A program made the translations under genes and the position numbers. A stretch of 47,323 bases of DNA from an uncultured Alphaproteobacteria bacterium (GTDB lineage: Bacteria; Pseudomonadota; Alphaproteobacteria; Rhodobacterales; Rhodobacteraceae), in the NCBI GenBank assembly GCA_902584635.1, contig CACIAQ010000010.1, forward strand, positions 1-47,323. Direction: 5' to 3'. The notes under the pieces are model-generated. The model made no database searches. It was given only the letters and a program-made list of their open reading frames with translations, and was not told the origin of the DNA. This document shows, piece by piece, positions 18,351-27,130 of this stretch. The stretch's first letter is position 1. Every line of letters begins with the position of its first letter.

Positions 18351-18364
18351 ATATTCTAGAATAT
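18351..18364. promoter_or_regulatory. 14-bp palindrome upstream of ald
   Basis: ATATTCTAGAATAT is a perfect palindrome ending 10 bp before the GAGGGGG ribosome site of ald (18374-18380). Its position fits an operator near the ald start of transcription. This is inference; Lrp-type regulators often control ald genes, but no regulator is encoded in the window. Confidence 0.35.
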
Positions 18365-18386
18365 AACCTTTTTGAGGGGGATTTTA

Positions 18387-19484
18387 ATGATAATTGGGGT
18401 GCCTAAGGAAATTAAACCAAGTGAATATAGGGTTAGTATCACGCCCTCAACTGCTTCACGATTAATCGAAGAAAATCATACTGTACTTGTTCAAAAAAAT
18501 AGTGGTGAAGGTATAGGTGCTACTGATGACGATTACATAAAAGTTGGAGTAAAAGTTGTTGATGGACCTGAAGAGATTTTTAAAAACAGCAATATGATCG
18601 TGAAAGTAAAAGAACCTCAAGAATCTGAATGGAAAATGCTCAAAGAAGAACAAATTCTTTTCACTTACCTTCATTTAGCTGCCGATCCAGAACAAGCAAA
18701 AGGCTTAATAGATGCAAAGTGCCACGCAATTGCATATGAAACAATTACTGACAACAAAGGCGCATTACCCCTTTTAGCACCCATGAGTGAAATTGCTGGA
18801 AGATTAGCAGTTTTTGAAGGTGCTTATCACTTAAAAAAGACCTGTGGAGGGTCTGGCTCTTTAATATCCGGTGTTCCAGGTGTAAAGCCTGCTAAGGTCA
18901 TTATTTTAGGGGGCGGTATGGTTGGAACAAATGCAGCTCAGATGGCAATTGGAGTGGGGGCCGACGTTACAATCTTCGATAAATCTGTTGAAAGATTAAG
19001 ATACCTAAATGATATCTTCGGTAATTCAGCTAAAGTTCTTTACTCGGAACCTCTGGAGCTTAAAAGCCAACTAGTTGACGCAGATCTAGTGATAGGTGCA
19101 GTATTAATACCCGGTGCAAGCGCTCCAAAACTAATTGAAAAGTCATTTCTATCGAAAATGAAAAATAATTCTGTTTTAGTTGATGTTGCTATTGATCAAG
19201 GTGGATGCTTTGAAACATCGAAACCAACAACGCACCAAAATCCGATCTACTATGAAGACGGTGTTTTACATTATTGTGTAGCAAATATGCCAGGCTCTGT
19301 GCCTAAGACAGCTTCTTATGCTCTCAATAATGTTACAGCTAACTACATTTCGAAAATAGCAAGTTTGGGACTCGAGGCTTTAGAACAAGATCAAAATTTA
19401 GCGATGGGATTGAATGTCTCAAAGGGACAGATCACTCATTCTGCGGTAAAGGAAGCATTGTTAGAAACTGTAAGCTGTAACTAA
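18387..19484 (+). CDS. ald: Alanine dehydrogenase (Ald)
   Basis: A 365-aa NAD-dependent enzyme interconverting L-alanine and pyruvate plus ammonia. The active-site set matches the Mycobacterium/Phormidium enzymes position for position: Arg15 in EYRVSIT, Lys75 in VKVKEP and His96 in YLHLAAD. The nucleotide site is GGGMVGTNAA. The ATG at 18387 is chosen over an in-frame TTG at 18372 because GAGGGGG (18374-18380) lies ideally before it and family proteins start M-x-IGVPKEIK. In taurine-degrading alphaproteobacteria Ald recycles alanine from taurine:pyruvate aminotransferase, and this gene lies 3 kb from xsc-pta. It heads an operon with the BciA-like and GMC genes (17-bp gap). Confidence 0.95.
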   Translation: MIIGVPKEIKPSEYRVSITPSTASRLIEENHTVLVQKNSGEGIGATDDDYIKVGVKVVDGPEEIFKNSNMIVKVKEPQESEWKMLKEEQILFTYLHLAADPEQAKGLIDAKCHAIAYETITDNKGALPLLAPMSEIAGRLAVFEGAYHLKKTCGGSGSLISGVPGVKPAKVIILGGGMVGTNAAQMAIGVGADVTIFDKSVERLRYLNDIFGNSAKVLYSEPLELKSQLVDADLVIGAVLIPGASAPKLIEKSFLSKMKNNSVLVDVAIDQGGCFETSKPTTHQNPIYYEDGVLHYCVANMPGSVPKTASYALNNVTANYISKIASLGLEALEQDQNLAMGLNVSKGQITHSAVKEALLETVSCN

Positions 19485-19501
19485 AAAGTTGAGATTTCAA
19501 A

Positions 19502-20467
19502 ATGAATGTGGACTTAGAAAACACTAAGGTTTTACTTTTAGGGTATACGGGCTATGTCGGCACAACACTTGCAAAAGTTTTGCTAGAAAAAAAAGTTCAA
19601 ATTATTTGCCCAATACGAAACAAAAAGAATCTTGAGAAAAAGAAAAATATTGTTTTTGTAGATATCTCTCAAATTGAAAGTTTTATCGAAACATTAATCG
19701 TAAAACCAACTACTATTATTTCCTGTATTGCTTCAAGAAAAGGAGGCATTTCAGATTCATGGAATGTTGAATACTATCTAAATAAATTCTTTTTGGATTT
19801 ATCAAAAAGGGTAGGCATAAAAAGATTTATTCTTATATCTGCAATATGTGTTCAGAAGCCTAATCTAGAATTTCAAAAGGCGAAATTAGCCTTTGAACAT
19901 CTTTTACAAAATTCAAGTCTTGAATATGAAATAATAAGACCAACAGCTTTTTTCAAAAGTCTCTCTGGACAGATTGATAGAGTTAAAAAAGGAAAAAGCT
20001 TTTTAATTTTTGGTAATGGCGAATTAACATCTTGTAAGCCAATCTCTGCACGCGATTTAAGTGAATTCATTATCCCGCTTGTTACTAGAAGTCAGTCTGA
20101 GAACAAAATTCATATAATAGGTGGCCCAGGCCCACCCATCTCCCCTAAACGCCAAGCTGAACTATTATTTGAGCTATGCAAAAAAGAAAAAAAAATTACT
20201 CATATATCTCCTAAGCTTTTCCTAGTGATCACCTATGCTCTTATCCCCTTATCAAATTTCTCAATAAAAATACGAGATTTAAGGGAATTCCTTAAGATTG
20301 CTTATTACTACGCGACTGAGTCTATGTTATTCTGGGATGAAAAAATTGGTTCTTATAGCTCCAATAAAACTCCCGAATACGGTAATGAATCGTTAGAAGA
20401 ATATTACAAAAAAATACTTAAGAACGATGTGGTTTATAAAGAATTAAAGGATCAAAAACTATTTTAG
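19502..20467 (+). CDS. BciA-like NAD(P)-binding 8-vinyl reductase homologue
   Basis: A 321-aa atypical short-chain reductase. Rossmann motif GYTGYVG at 14-20, then RPTAFFKSL, a GNGELTSCKPIS segment, IIGGPGPPISPKRQAELLFE and a C-terminal YYATESML tail. From memory, this series is the pattern of BciA, the divinyl-(proto)chlorophyllide 8-vinyl-reductase of purple bacteria, including the unusual C-terminal tail. BciA reduces the C8 vinyl group to ethyl in bacteriochlorophyll synthesis. No other bch or puf gene is in the window; in Rhodobacter bciA also lies outside the photosynthesis cluster. It may instead be a paralogue with another substrate. Co-directional with ald upstream and overlapping the proposed start of the GMC gene. 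Confidence 0.7.
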   Translation: MNVDLENTKVLLLGYTGYVGTTLAKVLLEKKVQIICPIRNKKNLEKKKNIVFVDISQIESFIETLIVKPTTIISCIASRKGGISDSWNVEYYLNKFFLDLSKRVGIKRFILISAICVQKPNLEFQKAKLAFEHLLQNSSLEYEIIRPTAFFKSLSGQIDRVKKGKSFLIFGNGELTSCKPISARDLSEFIIPLVTRSQSENKIHIIGGPGPPISPKRQAELLFELCKKEKKITHISPKLFLVITYALIPLSNFSIKIRDLREFLKIAYYYATESMLFWDEKIGSYSSNKTPEYGNESLEEYYKKILKNDVVYKELKDQKLF

Positions 20468-22119
20468 ATAAAAAAAATATTAAGCATTTTGCTGGCGACT
20501 TTGACTACATTGTTGTGGGTGCGGGCTCTTCTGGTTGTGCAATAGCATACAGATTAGCGCAAGAAAACAATATGAAAGTTTTATTAATCGAATATGGGGG
20601 ACAAAACAGATCGACATTAATAGATATGCCAGCGGCTCTATCATACCCGATGAATTTGAAAAAATATAACTGGGGTTATAGAACAGAACCAGAACAAAAC
20701 TTATATGGAAGATCATTAATTTGTCCCAGAGGAAAAGGTTTAGGTGGATCATCTTCAATCAATGGAATGATTTATGTACGCGGTCATCCTCAAGATTTTG
20801 ATAACTGGAGCACCAAAGGGGCCTCAAGTTGGTCATTTGCAGATGTTCTTCCTTACTTCAAAAAAATGGAGTGTTGTGAAAGTCGACAATCAACTTGGAG
20901 AGGAAAAAATGGCCCTATCCATATAAAAACTGCCGAACAAAAAAACATATTGCATAAAGTTTTTTCAGATGCAGCAATACAATGTGGTTACTCTTTTACT
21001 GAAGATTATAATGGCTATAAGCAAGAAGGCATTGGGGCTGCAGAAATGACTGTGTATAAAGGCAAGAGATGGTCTACTGCCCAAGGCTATTTGAAAAATA
21101 TAACAAAACAAAAAAATATTTGCATAATTACTTCATGTTTAGTTGATAAACTATTGTTTTTAAATAATAAATGCAGTGGTCTCATTTTCAAAAAGAAATC
21201 CGAAACTTTTTCTGCGCAATGCAAAAGAGGTGTCATATTAGCTGCTGGTTCCATTGGCAATCCCTGTATTTTACAGAGATCTGGAATAGGAGACTCAAAA
21301 CATATTGCGAGCATTAATATAAAACCTTTTCTGGATTTAAAAGGTGTTGGAAATAATTTGCAGGATCATCTTGAATTATATTTTCAAGTGAAATGCACTC
21401 AACCCGTTACTCTTTTTAGAAATATTAAGTTATTTTCAAAAGCTAAAATTTTCTTACAATGGTATATTTTCAAAAAAGGATTAGGAGTATCAAATCAATT
21501 TGAAACTCTTGCTTTTCTTAAAACAGATAGGCAACAAAAGTATCCTAACTTGCAGTATCACTTTTTACCTTTAGCAATAAATTATGATGGATCATCACCA
21601 TACAGAGGGGATGGCTTTCAGTTTCATATAGGAACGATGCAGTCAAAATCAAGGGGATTTGTTGCCATTAAGAATGCAGATCCCCATAACTCTCCCACTA
21701 TAAAGTTTAACTATCTTAGTCACCCTGATGACCTAAAGGATTTTCGAAATGCAATTAGAATAACAAGAAATATTCTAGATCAGCCTGCTTTTAAAGATTA
21801 TGCGGGCGAAGAAATTCAACCAAAGCCAACGTTGAAGTCGAATAGAGAGTTGGATGAATTCATAAAGTCGAGCGTTGAGTCAGCGTTTCACCCTTGTGGT
21901 ACCTGCAAAATGGGGGACCCTGCTGATAAAGAAACAGTTGTAACCCCCGAATGCAAAGTAAATGGTGTAGAAGATCTCTTTTGTGCAGATTCTTCAATTT
22001 TTCCTTCGATAACGAATGGCAACCTCAACGCCCCAAGCATCATGGTAGGGGAAAAAGCAGTCGACCATATTTTAAATAAGCCTTTATTACCAAAGGAGAA
22101 TTTAGTTCCTTATAACTAG
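20461..22119 (+). CDS. GMC-family flavoprotein dehydrogenase, BetA-like
   Basis: A GMC flavoprotein oxidising an alcohol to an aldehyde. Seen: FDYIVVGAGSSG FAD motif, PRGKGLGGSSSINGMIY signature 1, AAGSIGNPCILQRSGIG signature 2, catalytic HPCGTCKMG and the C-terminal NGNLNAPSIM. Closest in style to choline dehydrogenase (about 555 aa). The start is a problem: no ATG, GTG or TTG lies between the upstream stop (20437) and the FAD strand. GTG 20515 would delete beta-strand 1. The ATT at 20461, 9 nt after AAAGGA, gives 552 aa and is my proposal; ATT 20479 is the alternative. Given ald and xsc nearby, an isethionate-dehydrogenase (IseJ is a GMC protein) role is possible; choline is the other candidate. 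Confidence 0.82.
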   Translation: MLDKKNIKHFAGDFDYIVVGAGSSGCAIAYRLAQENNMKVLLIEYGGQNRSTLIDMPAALSYPMNLKKYNWGYRTEPEQNLYGRSLICPRGKGLGGSSSINGMIYVRGHPQDFDNWSTKGASSWSFADVLPYFKKMECCESRQSTWRGKNGPIHIKTAEQKNILHKVFSDAAIQCGYSFTEDYNGYKQEGIGAAEMTVYKGKRWSTAQGYLKNITKQKNICIITSCLVDKLLFLNNKCSGLIFKKKSETFSAQCKRGVILAAGSIGNPCILQRSGIGDSKHIASINIKPFLDLKGVGNNLQDHLELYFQVKCTQPVTLFRNIKLFSKAKIFLQWYIFKKGLGVSNQFETLAFLKTDRQQKYPNLQYHFLPLAINYDGSSPYRGDGFQFHIGTMQSKSRGFVAIKNADPHNSPTIKFNYLSHPDDLKDFRNAIRITRNILDQPAFKDYAGEEIQPKPTLKSNRELDEFIKSSVESAFHPCGTCKMGDPADKETVVTPECKVNGVEDLFCADSSIFPSITNGNLNAPSIMVGEKAVDHILNKPLLPKENLVPYN

Positions 22120-22185
22120 ATCCTCATATACCATAAATATCTTTCGTTATATTGCTACAATCACCCTTCCCTAAAAATTTTTTGG

Positions 22186-22581
22186 TCAAAGATAATGTAA
22201 AATATGTCTATCACCATCAATATATGTAAAGTTTTTCAGTTGAGGATGTGACACCCATTTAAACTCTTAATGAACATTTAGACTGATTTGACCAGATAAT
22301 ATAATTACATAATAATAGTGAACATAAATATTTTTATCTGTCTCATTCAAGTCAATAGTTGCTATCATATTACCAAATTTGATATTCAGAGAAAGTTCTT
22401 CTTTAATTTCCCTTACTAGAGCAGATGTGAAAGTCTCGTTTTCTTCAACTTTTCCCCCTGGGAACTCCCATATACCTTGGGAATTATCTTCAAAACTTCT
22501 GTTTGCAATAAGAAATAAATCAATATTATTAATCACTGCCGCAACTACATCAATGCTCACTTTATGTATAGACATCTTCAA
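22186..22581 (-). pseudogene. MutT-type Nudix hydrolase interrupted by in-frame TAA
   Basis: The first 104 residues contain a complete Nudix box, GGKVEENETFTSALVREIKEEL in pattern (Gly-x5-Glu-x7-REIKEEL; segment near 43-65), so it is an 8-oxo-dGTP/NTP pyrophosphatase type. A TAA at 22267-22269 ends it early, yet the same frame then continues EFKWVSHPQLKNF and stops at TGA 22186-22188. The KWV-S-P-L segment is the normal MutT C-terminal piece, and the sum (131 codons) is the normal MutT length. This is a single nonsense change, very recent, or a recoding event. Its start overlaps the MFS gene stop by four bases (ATGA). The truncated form may retain partial activity because the catalytic box is intact. 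Confidence 0.75.
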
Positions 22582-23756
22582 AATCTTATTTTCATTTTAA
22601 GGATAAAGAGCAATGAAAAAAAAGGGCATACAGACAAAGCTAGTAAGAAAATAATCAAATTATTTATATTTTCGTGAAATATTCCTGATAAAAAAGGCGC
22701 ACATGCCATCCCCAGCGCAGTTGGCGCCCAAATGTATCCTTTAACTCTCCCAATAACTTTTGGCTCAAAAAATAAATTTGGGACATATCCACCCGTTACA
22801 GTAAGCAAGCCATGACCCATGCCAAAAAGAGCCATAGCGATAATACATACATAGAAGTTTGGTGTAAGTATTATGATTAATGATAACGGTACAATTGCGC
22901 TAGCTACTAGGCCTGTAAGTCTAGCATCCAGAAATGTGGCAAATTTCATCTCTAAAAAGCGCCCTACTAGCTGAAACGGTCCATATACACTCGCTAATAC
23001 TATTGCAATTGAAGGATCATTAAAATTTGAGTTAAAAAACTGAATTAATGACAGTGCGGTGGTAGAAAAAATTAAATATTCTGTAAACCCAAAAATCATC
23101 AAAACAGTAATTATGACCTTTTCTTTTTTAGATAATCTTAAAGGAACGAGATCGATAATTGGTTTTTTAGGCTCATTTTTCTTTTCTTCCTTTTTAAAGT
23201 TTAAATTTATAAAAAAATATACCGCCATAAGAAGTAAAGATAACGACAGAAGCAAAAATATTGAATCCAGTCCAAAATAGTTGCGTAAAAAGCCAATAGT
23301 CAACCAACAGACCGAACTTGCGATAGCGCCATAAAACGTGATTATGGTAATATTCTTTCGTGAGTTTTGGTCATCTAGTTGAATTGCCGTGCTAAAAGCT
23401 ACGTTGTAAGTCGCTGAACTGAAACTTATTCCTATTAGCAGCATTGAAAACAGAAATCCTAATAAATCCTCAGTAAAATACAGAGAGATAAACCCTATTG
23501 ATCCTATAAAGAGCCCAGTGGAAAGAACTTTCAACCCTCCAGATTTATCAATTAAATAACCAACATAACTGGAAATAAGTACATTTATAAACAAAGACAG
23601 GCTGACTACCATAGTAGTTGTCTCAAGGGACATCTCCAGTTTTTCAGCTAACTCTACTTTAATTTGCGCAAAAGAATAAAACATCGCACCGTAGGCAACG
23701 ATCTGACTTATGCCCAGACTATGAACTGGAACAAAGTCTCCCAAGGTACTTTTCAT
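22578..23756 (-). CDS. MFS transporter
   Basis: A 392-aa inner-membrane protein with about 12 hydrophobic helices and a charged central loop (residues about 190-210, KKEEKKNEPKKP). The helix 2-3 loop GYLIDKSGGLK is the degenerate major-facilitator signature. Length is usual for the family. It resembles the MFS group with early-helix SQIVAYG motifs that carry organic anions, but the substrate cannot be inferred. It is followed, with ATGA overlap, by the broken Nudix gene and preceded at 18 bp by the GFA-family gene in the same direction. Confidence 0.85.
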   Translation of the reverse strand: MKSTLGDFVPVHSLGISQIVAYGAMFYSFAQIKVELAEKLEMSLETTTMVVSLSLFINVLISSYVGYLIDKSGGLKVLSTGLFIGSIGFISLYFTEDLLGFLFSMLLIGISFSSATYNVAFSTAIQLDDQNSRKNITIITFYGAIASSVCWLTIGFLRNYFGLDSIFLLLSLSLLLMAVYFFINLNFKKEEKKNEPKKPIIDLVPLRLSKKEKVIITVLMIFGFTEYLIFSTTALSLIQFFNSNFNDPSIAIVLASVYGPFQLVGRFLEMKFATFLDARLTGLVASAIVPLSLIIILTPNFYVCIIAMALFGMGHGLLTVTGGYVPNLFFEPKVIGRVKGYIWAPTALGMACAPFLSGIFHENINNLIIFLLALSVCPFFSLLFILKMKIRF

Positions 23757-23774
23757 TCCCGTAAAATTTTTAGG

Positions 23775-24188
23775 TTAGTTTTTCTTAGGGGGTCTTTTTT
23801 CAAAGCAAGTTAAATGTTCAGGAATGTTATGATAGTCTTTGATATCACAAGTAAATATTGCGAAATCAGGAGAAAAGACTTCAGGTGTATCAAGTGTACC
23901 CACCTTTACAATAAATGATCCTGGCCTCGAGGGACTAATGCTTCCAAAACCAGTTCCACACTTACCGCAAAAAAACCTCTTAACTGGTGTTTCTAGATCT
24001 TTTCTAGCAAAAATCGAGGGTTTTCCTTTTGTAAACTGAAAATCATCCTCTGAAAAAACCATAACAGTATTTGCATTTCCACCGGTTATATACTGGCACT
24101 CACGACAGTGACATTGGAAACTAGCTTGCAATTCTCCGTAAATTTCATATTGAATATCACCACAATAGCACCTTCCACTAAGTTCCAT
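23775..24188 (-). CDS. GFA-family (CENP-V/Gfa fold) zinc protein
   Basis: A 137-aa protein with the seven zinc-binding cysteines of the glutathione-dependent formaldehyde-activating fold: C7 and C9 (RCYCG), C26, C28 and C31 (QCHCREC), C74 and C77 (CGKCG). The middle FSEDDFQFTKGKP and SIFARK segments are typical. The original enzyme speeds S-hydroxymethylglutathione formation, but most members, likely this one too, have unknown small-molecule roles. All ligands are intact. It lies in a co-directional run with the MFS gene; 39 bp separate it from the propeller-like gene upstream. Confidence 0.88.
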   Translation of the reverse strand: MELSGRCYCGDIQYEIYGELQASFQCHCRECQYITGGNANTVMVFSEDDFQFTKGKPSIFARKDLETPVKRFFCGKCGTGFGSISPSRPGSFIVKVGTLDTPEVFSPDFAIFTCDIKDYHNIPEHLTCFEKRPPKKN

Positions 24189-24227
24189 AACGGACTCCCC
24201 TCTTTGCTTAATAACGATTAAAGTTTA

Positions 24228-25559
24228 TCACTCTATAAAGGCTCTAGCAATAGCCCCTATTGAACAGTAAAAAACGTCTCTTTCCCAACCAGGAGAAAGA
24301 AACATGCCATTTGCTGTCGTACTCTCTGTAGGTACCCTTCCTTTTTCTTCGCCGGTAATTGTATCGAAAACGACAATATTGTCATAGCCGGTACGAAAGT
24401 CATTTACTGCAATCTCCCTCGTATCGCTGTACATTAACATTTGCATAGAAATTCTAGTAGGCTTTTCCCATAATTTCTTAAAACCCAGATCTTTCGAGTA
24501 ATTCAAACCCGCTAGCAAGCCATTTCCTGTGTCAAACGCTATCGCGACTTTATGAATGGGATCAAATGCTGGGGGGCTAAAAATGCTTCCTCGTTGTTTA
24601 TCAAAAGGCTGTATAACCTCTAATTTTTTATCATTTTTTATATCAACTCGAAATAATTTTTGTGGCGATGATGATAATCCTTGAAAAACAGACCCTCTAG
24701 CTGGAAGGTCTTGACCAAATGGTCTTGTAGAAAATATAGTCACATTAGCTCTATTATCGCCATTATCTAAAAACCAACATCCGCCATCACTTATACAGCT
24801 ATCCCAACTAAAACTCTGTTCCTCATAATTAAGTGTTCTATATTTCGGCATCCAACTCTGATCTAAAGTCAAGCTTGCTTTTTCGTATTTGTATCTAAAG
24901 AAAGTGTCTCGCCCTGGAACATATACCCATTGTGTTCCCTGTGTATCAATATCCATGGCTATTCTACCCATCGAATTTTCATCAATGGCAACTTCATTTG
25001 CAACCTGGTTAAGAAACTCTGGTTCTAAAATGACAAATTTTGACTTTGCATCCCATGCATGCTCGATATTTTTCATGACAAGGTTTCCATCTTTCATAAT
25101 CAAAAAACTGTTATATGCAGAATTTTGTGGTAATTTTTTTGAGGCTATCACTTTACAATCTGGATCCAGTTTATAACAATAATTTCCGTTATTGAGATAG
25201 AGATAGCCATTTTCATGCACAACAACACCCCCACACCAAGTATGGCCTCCAGATGGTAAATTAGGTGAACGCGAGATACATTCTAGAGAATAAGGATCTA
25301 TCTTTTCTAAAAAGCCATATTTTTCAGTAGAAGTAATATGGTTGTTTCCCATCAAAAAAACTTCTCCAGGATCTCTTAGAACCATCATTACATTCCATTC
25401 ACCATTCGCCCTTGTTTTTTGAGATAAATGTTCGCCATTCCTAATATTTAACCCAGGTGATCTAGGTATTTTTTGTCTTCTAGGACCGCCACATTCAGCG
25501 GGCCAAGGGCTATCATAGTACCCTTTTATTTTTTCATTTGAGTCTAAATTTATGTGCAT
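24228..25559 (-). CDS. Uncharacterised propeller-like protein
   Basis: A 443-aa protein I do not recognise as a named family. It has no signal peptide or membrane helix. The sequence shows repeated blade-like beta patterns (for example GYLYLNNGNYCYKLD, VYVPGRDTFFRYKY, GGCWFLDNGD, VVFDTITGEEKGR), many Trp/Tyr/Gly turns and Asp residues in loops, which suggests a six- or seven-bladed propeller, perhaps PQQ-like or lactonase-like, working in the cytoplasm. The N-terminus has a proline-rich PWPAECGGPRRQKIPRSPG segment. It begins immediately after the stop of the acyl-CoA ligase gene (TAA directly followed by ATG), so the two are probably co-translated and may act on the same compound. A lyase, lactonase or binding role is open. 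Confidence 0.7.
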   Translation of the reverse strand: MHINLDSNEKIKGYYDSPWPAECGGPRRQKIPRSPGLNIRNGEHLSQKTRANGEWNVMMVLRDPGEVFLMGNNHITSTEKYGFLEKIDPYSLECISRSPNLPSGGHTWCGGVVVHENGYLYLNNGNYCYKLDPDCKVIASKKLPQNSAYNSFLIMKDGNLVMKNIEHAWDAKSKFVILEPEFLNQVANEVAIDENSMGRIAMDIDTQGTQWVYVPGRDTFFRYKYEKASLTLDQSWMPKYRTLNYEEQSFSWDSCISDGGCWFLDNGDNRANVTIFSTRPFGQDLPARGSVFQGLSSSPQKLFRVDIKNDKKLEVIQPFDKQRGSIFSPPAFDPIHKVAIAFDTGNGLLAGLNYSKDLGFKKLWEKPTRISMQMLMYSDTREIAVNDFRTGYDNIVVFDTITGEEKGRVPTESTTANGMFLSPGWERDVFYCSIGAIARAFIE

Positions 25560-27101
25560 TTATTTCCCAAGATATGCATATTTGTCTCGCAAGACATGTT
25601 TTGTAATCTTACCTCCAGCGTTTCGTGGCAAACTATCTACGACGTGAAATGTTTTTGGTATTTTAAAACCAGCTAACTGCGACCTCAAAGATGACCTCAC
25701 CTCTATCTCTGAAAAATTATCGCTATTAACGATGACTAAAGCTACAACAGCTTCTCCCCACTTGGGGTCTGAAACCCCAATTACAGCACAATCGATAATG
25801 GAAGGTTGCAACATCAATGCATTTTCAACTTCTGCAGGATAAACATTTTCTCCACCTGTTATAATTAGATCTTTTATCCGATCTCTGATAAACAGATACC
25901 CCTCTTCATCGAGATACCCAGCATCACCCGTGTAAAACCAGCCATCTTTTATCGCCTCGTTATTCGCCTTTTCTCTGTTAAAATAGCCATCCATAATTTG
26001 ATCGGTACGGCATATAATCTCCCCGATAGTTTTGGCAGGAACTTCATTATTATGAGCATCAACTATTTTTATCTCTGAGTTGCTGAAACATTTTCCACAT
26101 GATTCTAGCCTTCTGTTTGCTTTTAATTCGCTCGGGTCTAAAGACATAAACATGCCAGTTGTTTCAGTCATTCCATAGACATGAGTAAAATTTGAGTTCG
26201 GAAATATTTTTTGCGCACGCTTTAACGTATCAACAGCCATTGGTGATGCACCAAAAACAATGTTTTTAACATTTTCAAATACTTTATTATTTTTTTCAGC
26301 AGCTACAACTACCATTTGAATTACAGCTGGAACCATCAGAGTGGTTGCTACATTATAGGTCTCTATAATATCCAAAATCTTCTCAGGATTTATATCTACC
26401 AGTAAAATATTTTCACATCCTGATGCAAGCCCAAAGAAAAGCCACGCACTTCCCGCTATATGAAACAGTGGCATACAAACAAGATTAACAGCGTTGGGAT
26501 CGAATGGCCCTAAGTTATTCATTCCATTAGCAATTAAAGACATAATTCCTTTTTGAGAAATCAAAGCGCCTTTGGGATTACCTGTTGTTCCCGAAGTATA
26601 CATTTGAAAAAGTGGGGTTTTAGTAGCTTTATTTACAGATAATGATACATCAAATGCACCTGGACTTTTCGACTTTAATAAATTCCTTAGTTCACTTATT
26701 CCAAAAGAAAGGTGTAAGTCAGTTTTATCGTCATTGAGTTTTTCTACTAGCTCTTTAAATTCCTCACCAAAAATAAAAATTTTTGAACCAGAGTCTTGTA
26801 TTATGAACTTTACTTCTTCATACGCAAGCCTGAAATTTATTGGAACCATAACAAGTTCAAGAATGGATGAAGCGTACATTAGCTCTATAAATTCAGAAGA
26901 ATTTTTTGCTAAAAAAGCTATTCGGTCGCCAGATGTAACTTTATTTTTTTTTAATAGTCCAACAAAGGATAATACTTTTGATAATATGTCAGAGTTTGTA
27001 TATCTTATACTATCTATCGATAGAGACACATTGTCTGGATTTTTTTTTACGTGAAAATCTAAAATTTTATGGACTTGAGCAAGCTTTTTTATCTCTTCCA
27101 T
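25560..27101 (-). CDS. Acyl-CoA synthetase (AMP-dependent, ANL superfamily)
   Basis: A 513-aa adenylate-forming ligase activating a carboxylic acid to its CoA thioester. Motifs in order: P-loop MYTSGTTGNPKGA near 165-180, YGMTETTG near 310, the hinge YTGDAGYLDEEGYLFIRDR near 395-410, IITGGENVYPAE, and the catalytic C-terminal lysine in GGKITK. Length and motifs fit medium/long-chain or aryl acyl-CoA ligases. The substrate is unknown; since DMSP lyase yields acrylate, and DMSP demethylation needs a ligase of this class (DmdB), a sulfur-related acid is conceivable but unsupported. It is the first gene of the run leading through the propeller-like, GFA and MFS genes. Confidence 0.88.
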   Translation of the reverse strand: MEEIKKLAQVHKILDFHVKKNPDNVSLSIDSIRYTNSDILSKVLSFVGLLKKNKVTSGDRIAFLAKNSSEFIELMYASSILELVMVPINFRLAYEEVKFIIQDSGSKIFIFGEEFKELVEKLNDDKTDLHLSFGISELRNLLKSKSPGAFDVSLSVNKATKTPLFQMYTSGTTGNPKGALISQKGIMSLIANGMNNLGPFDPNAVNLVCMPLFHIAGSAWLFFGLASGCENILLVDINPEKILDIIETYNVATTLMVPAVIQMVVVAAEKNNKVFENVKNIVFGASPMAVDTLKRAQKIFPNSNFTHVYGMTETTGMFMSLDPSELKANRRLESCGKCFSNSEIKIVDAHNNEVPAKTIGEIICRTDQIMDGYFNREKANNEAIKDGWFYTGDAGYLDEEGYLFIRDRIKDLIITGGENVYPAEVENALMLQPSIIDCAVIGVSDPKWGEAVVALVIVNSDNFSEIEVRSSLRSQLAGFKIPKTFHVVDSLPRNAGGKITKHVLRDKYAYLGK

Positions 27102-27130
27102 AGTTTACCCAAAGATTATAATGAGTGCAT

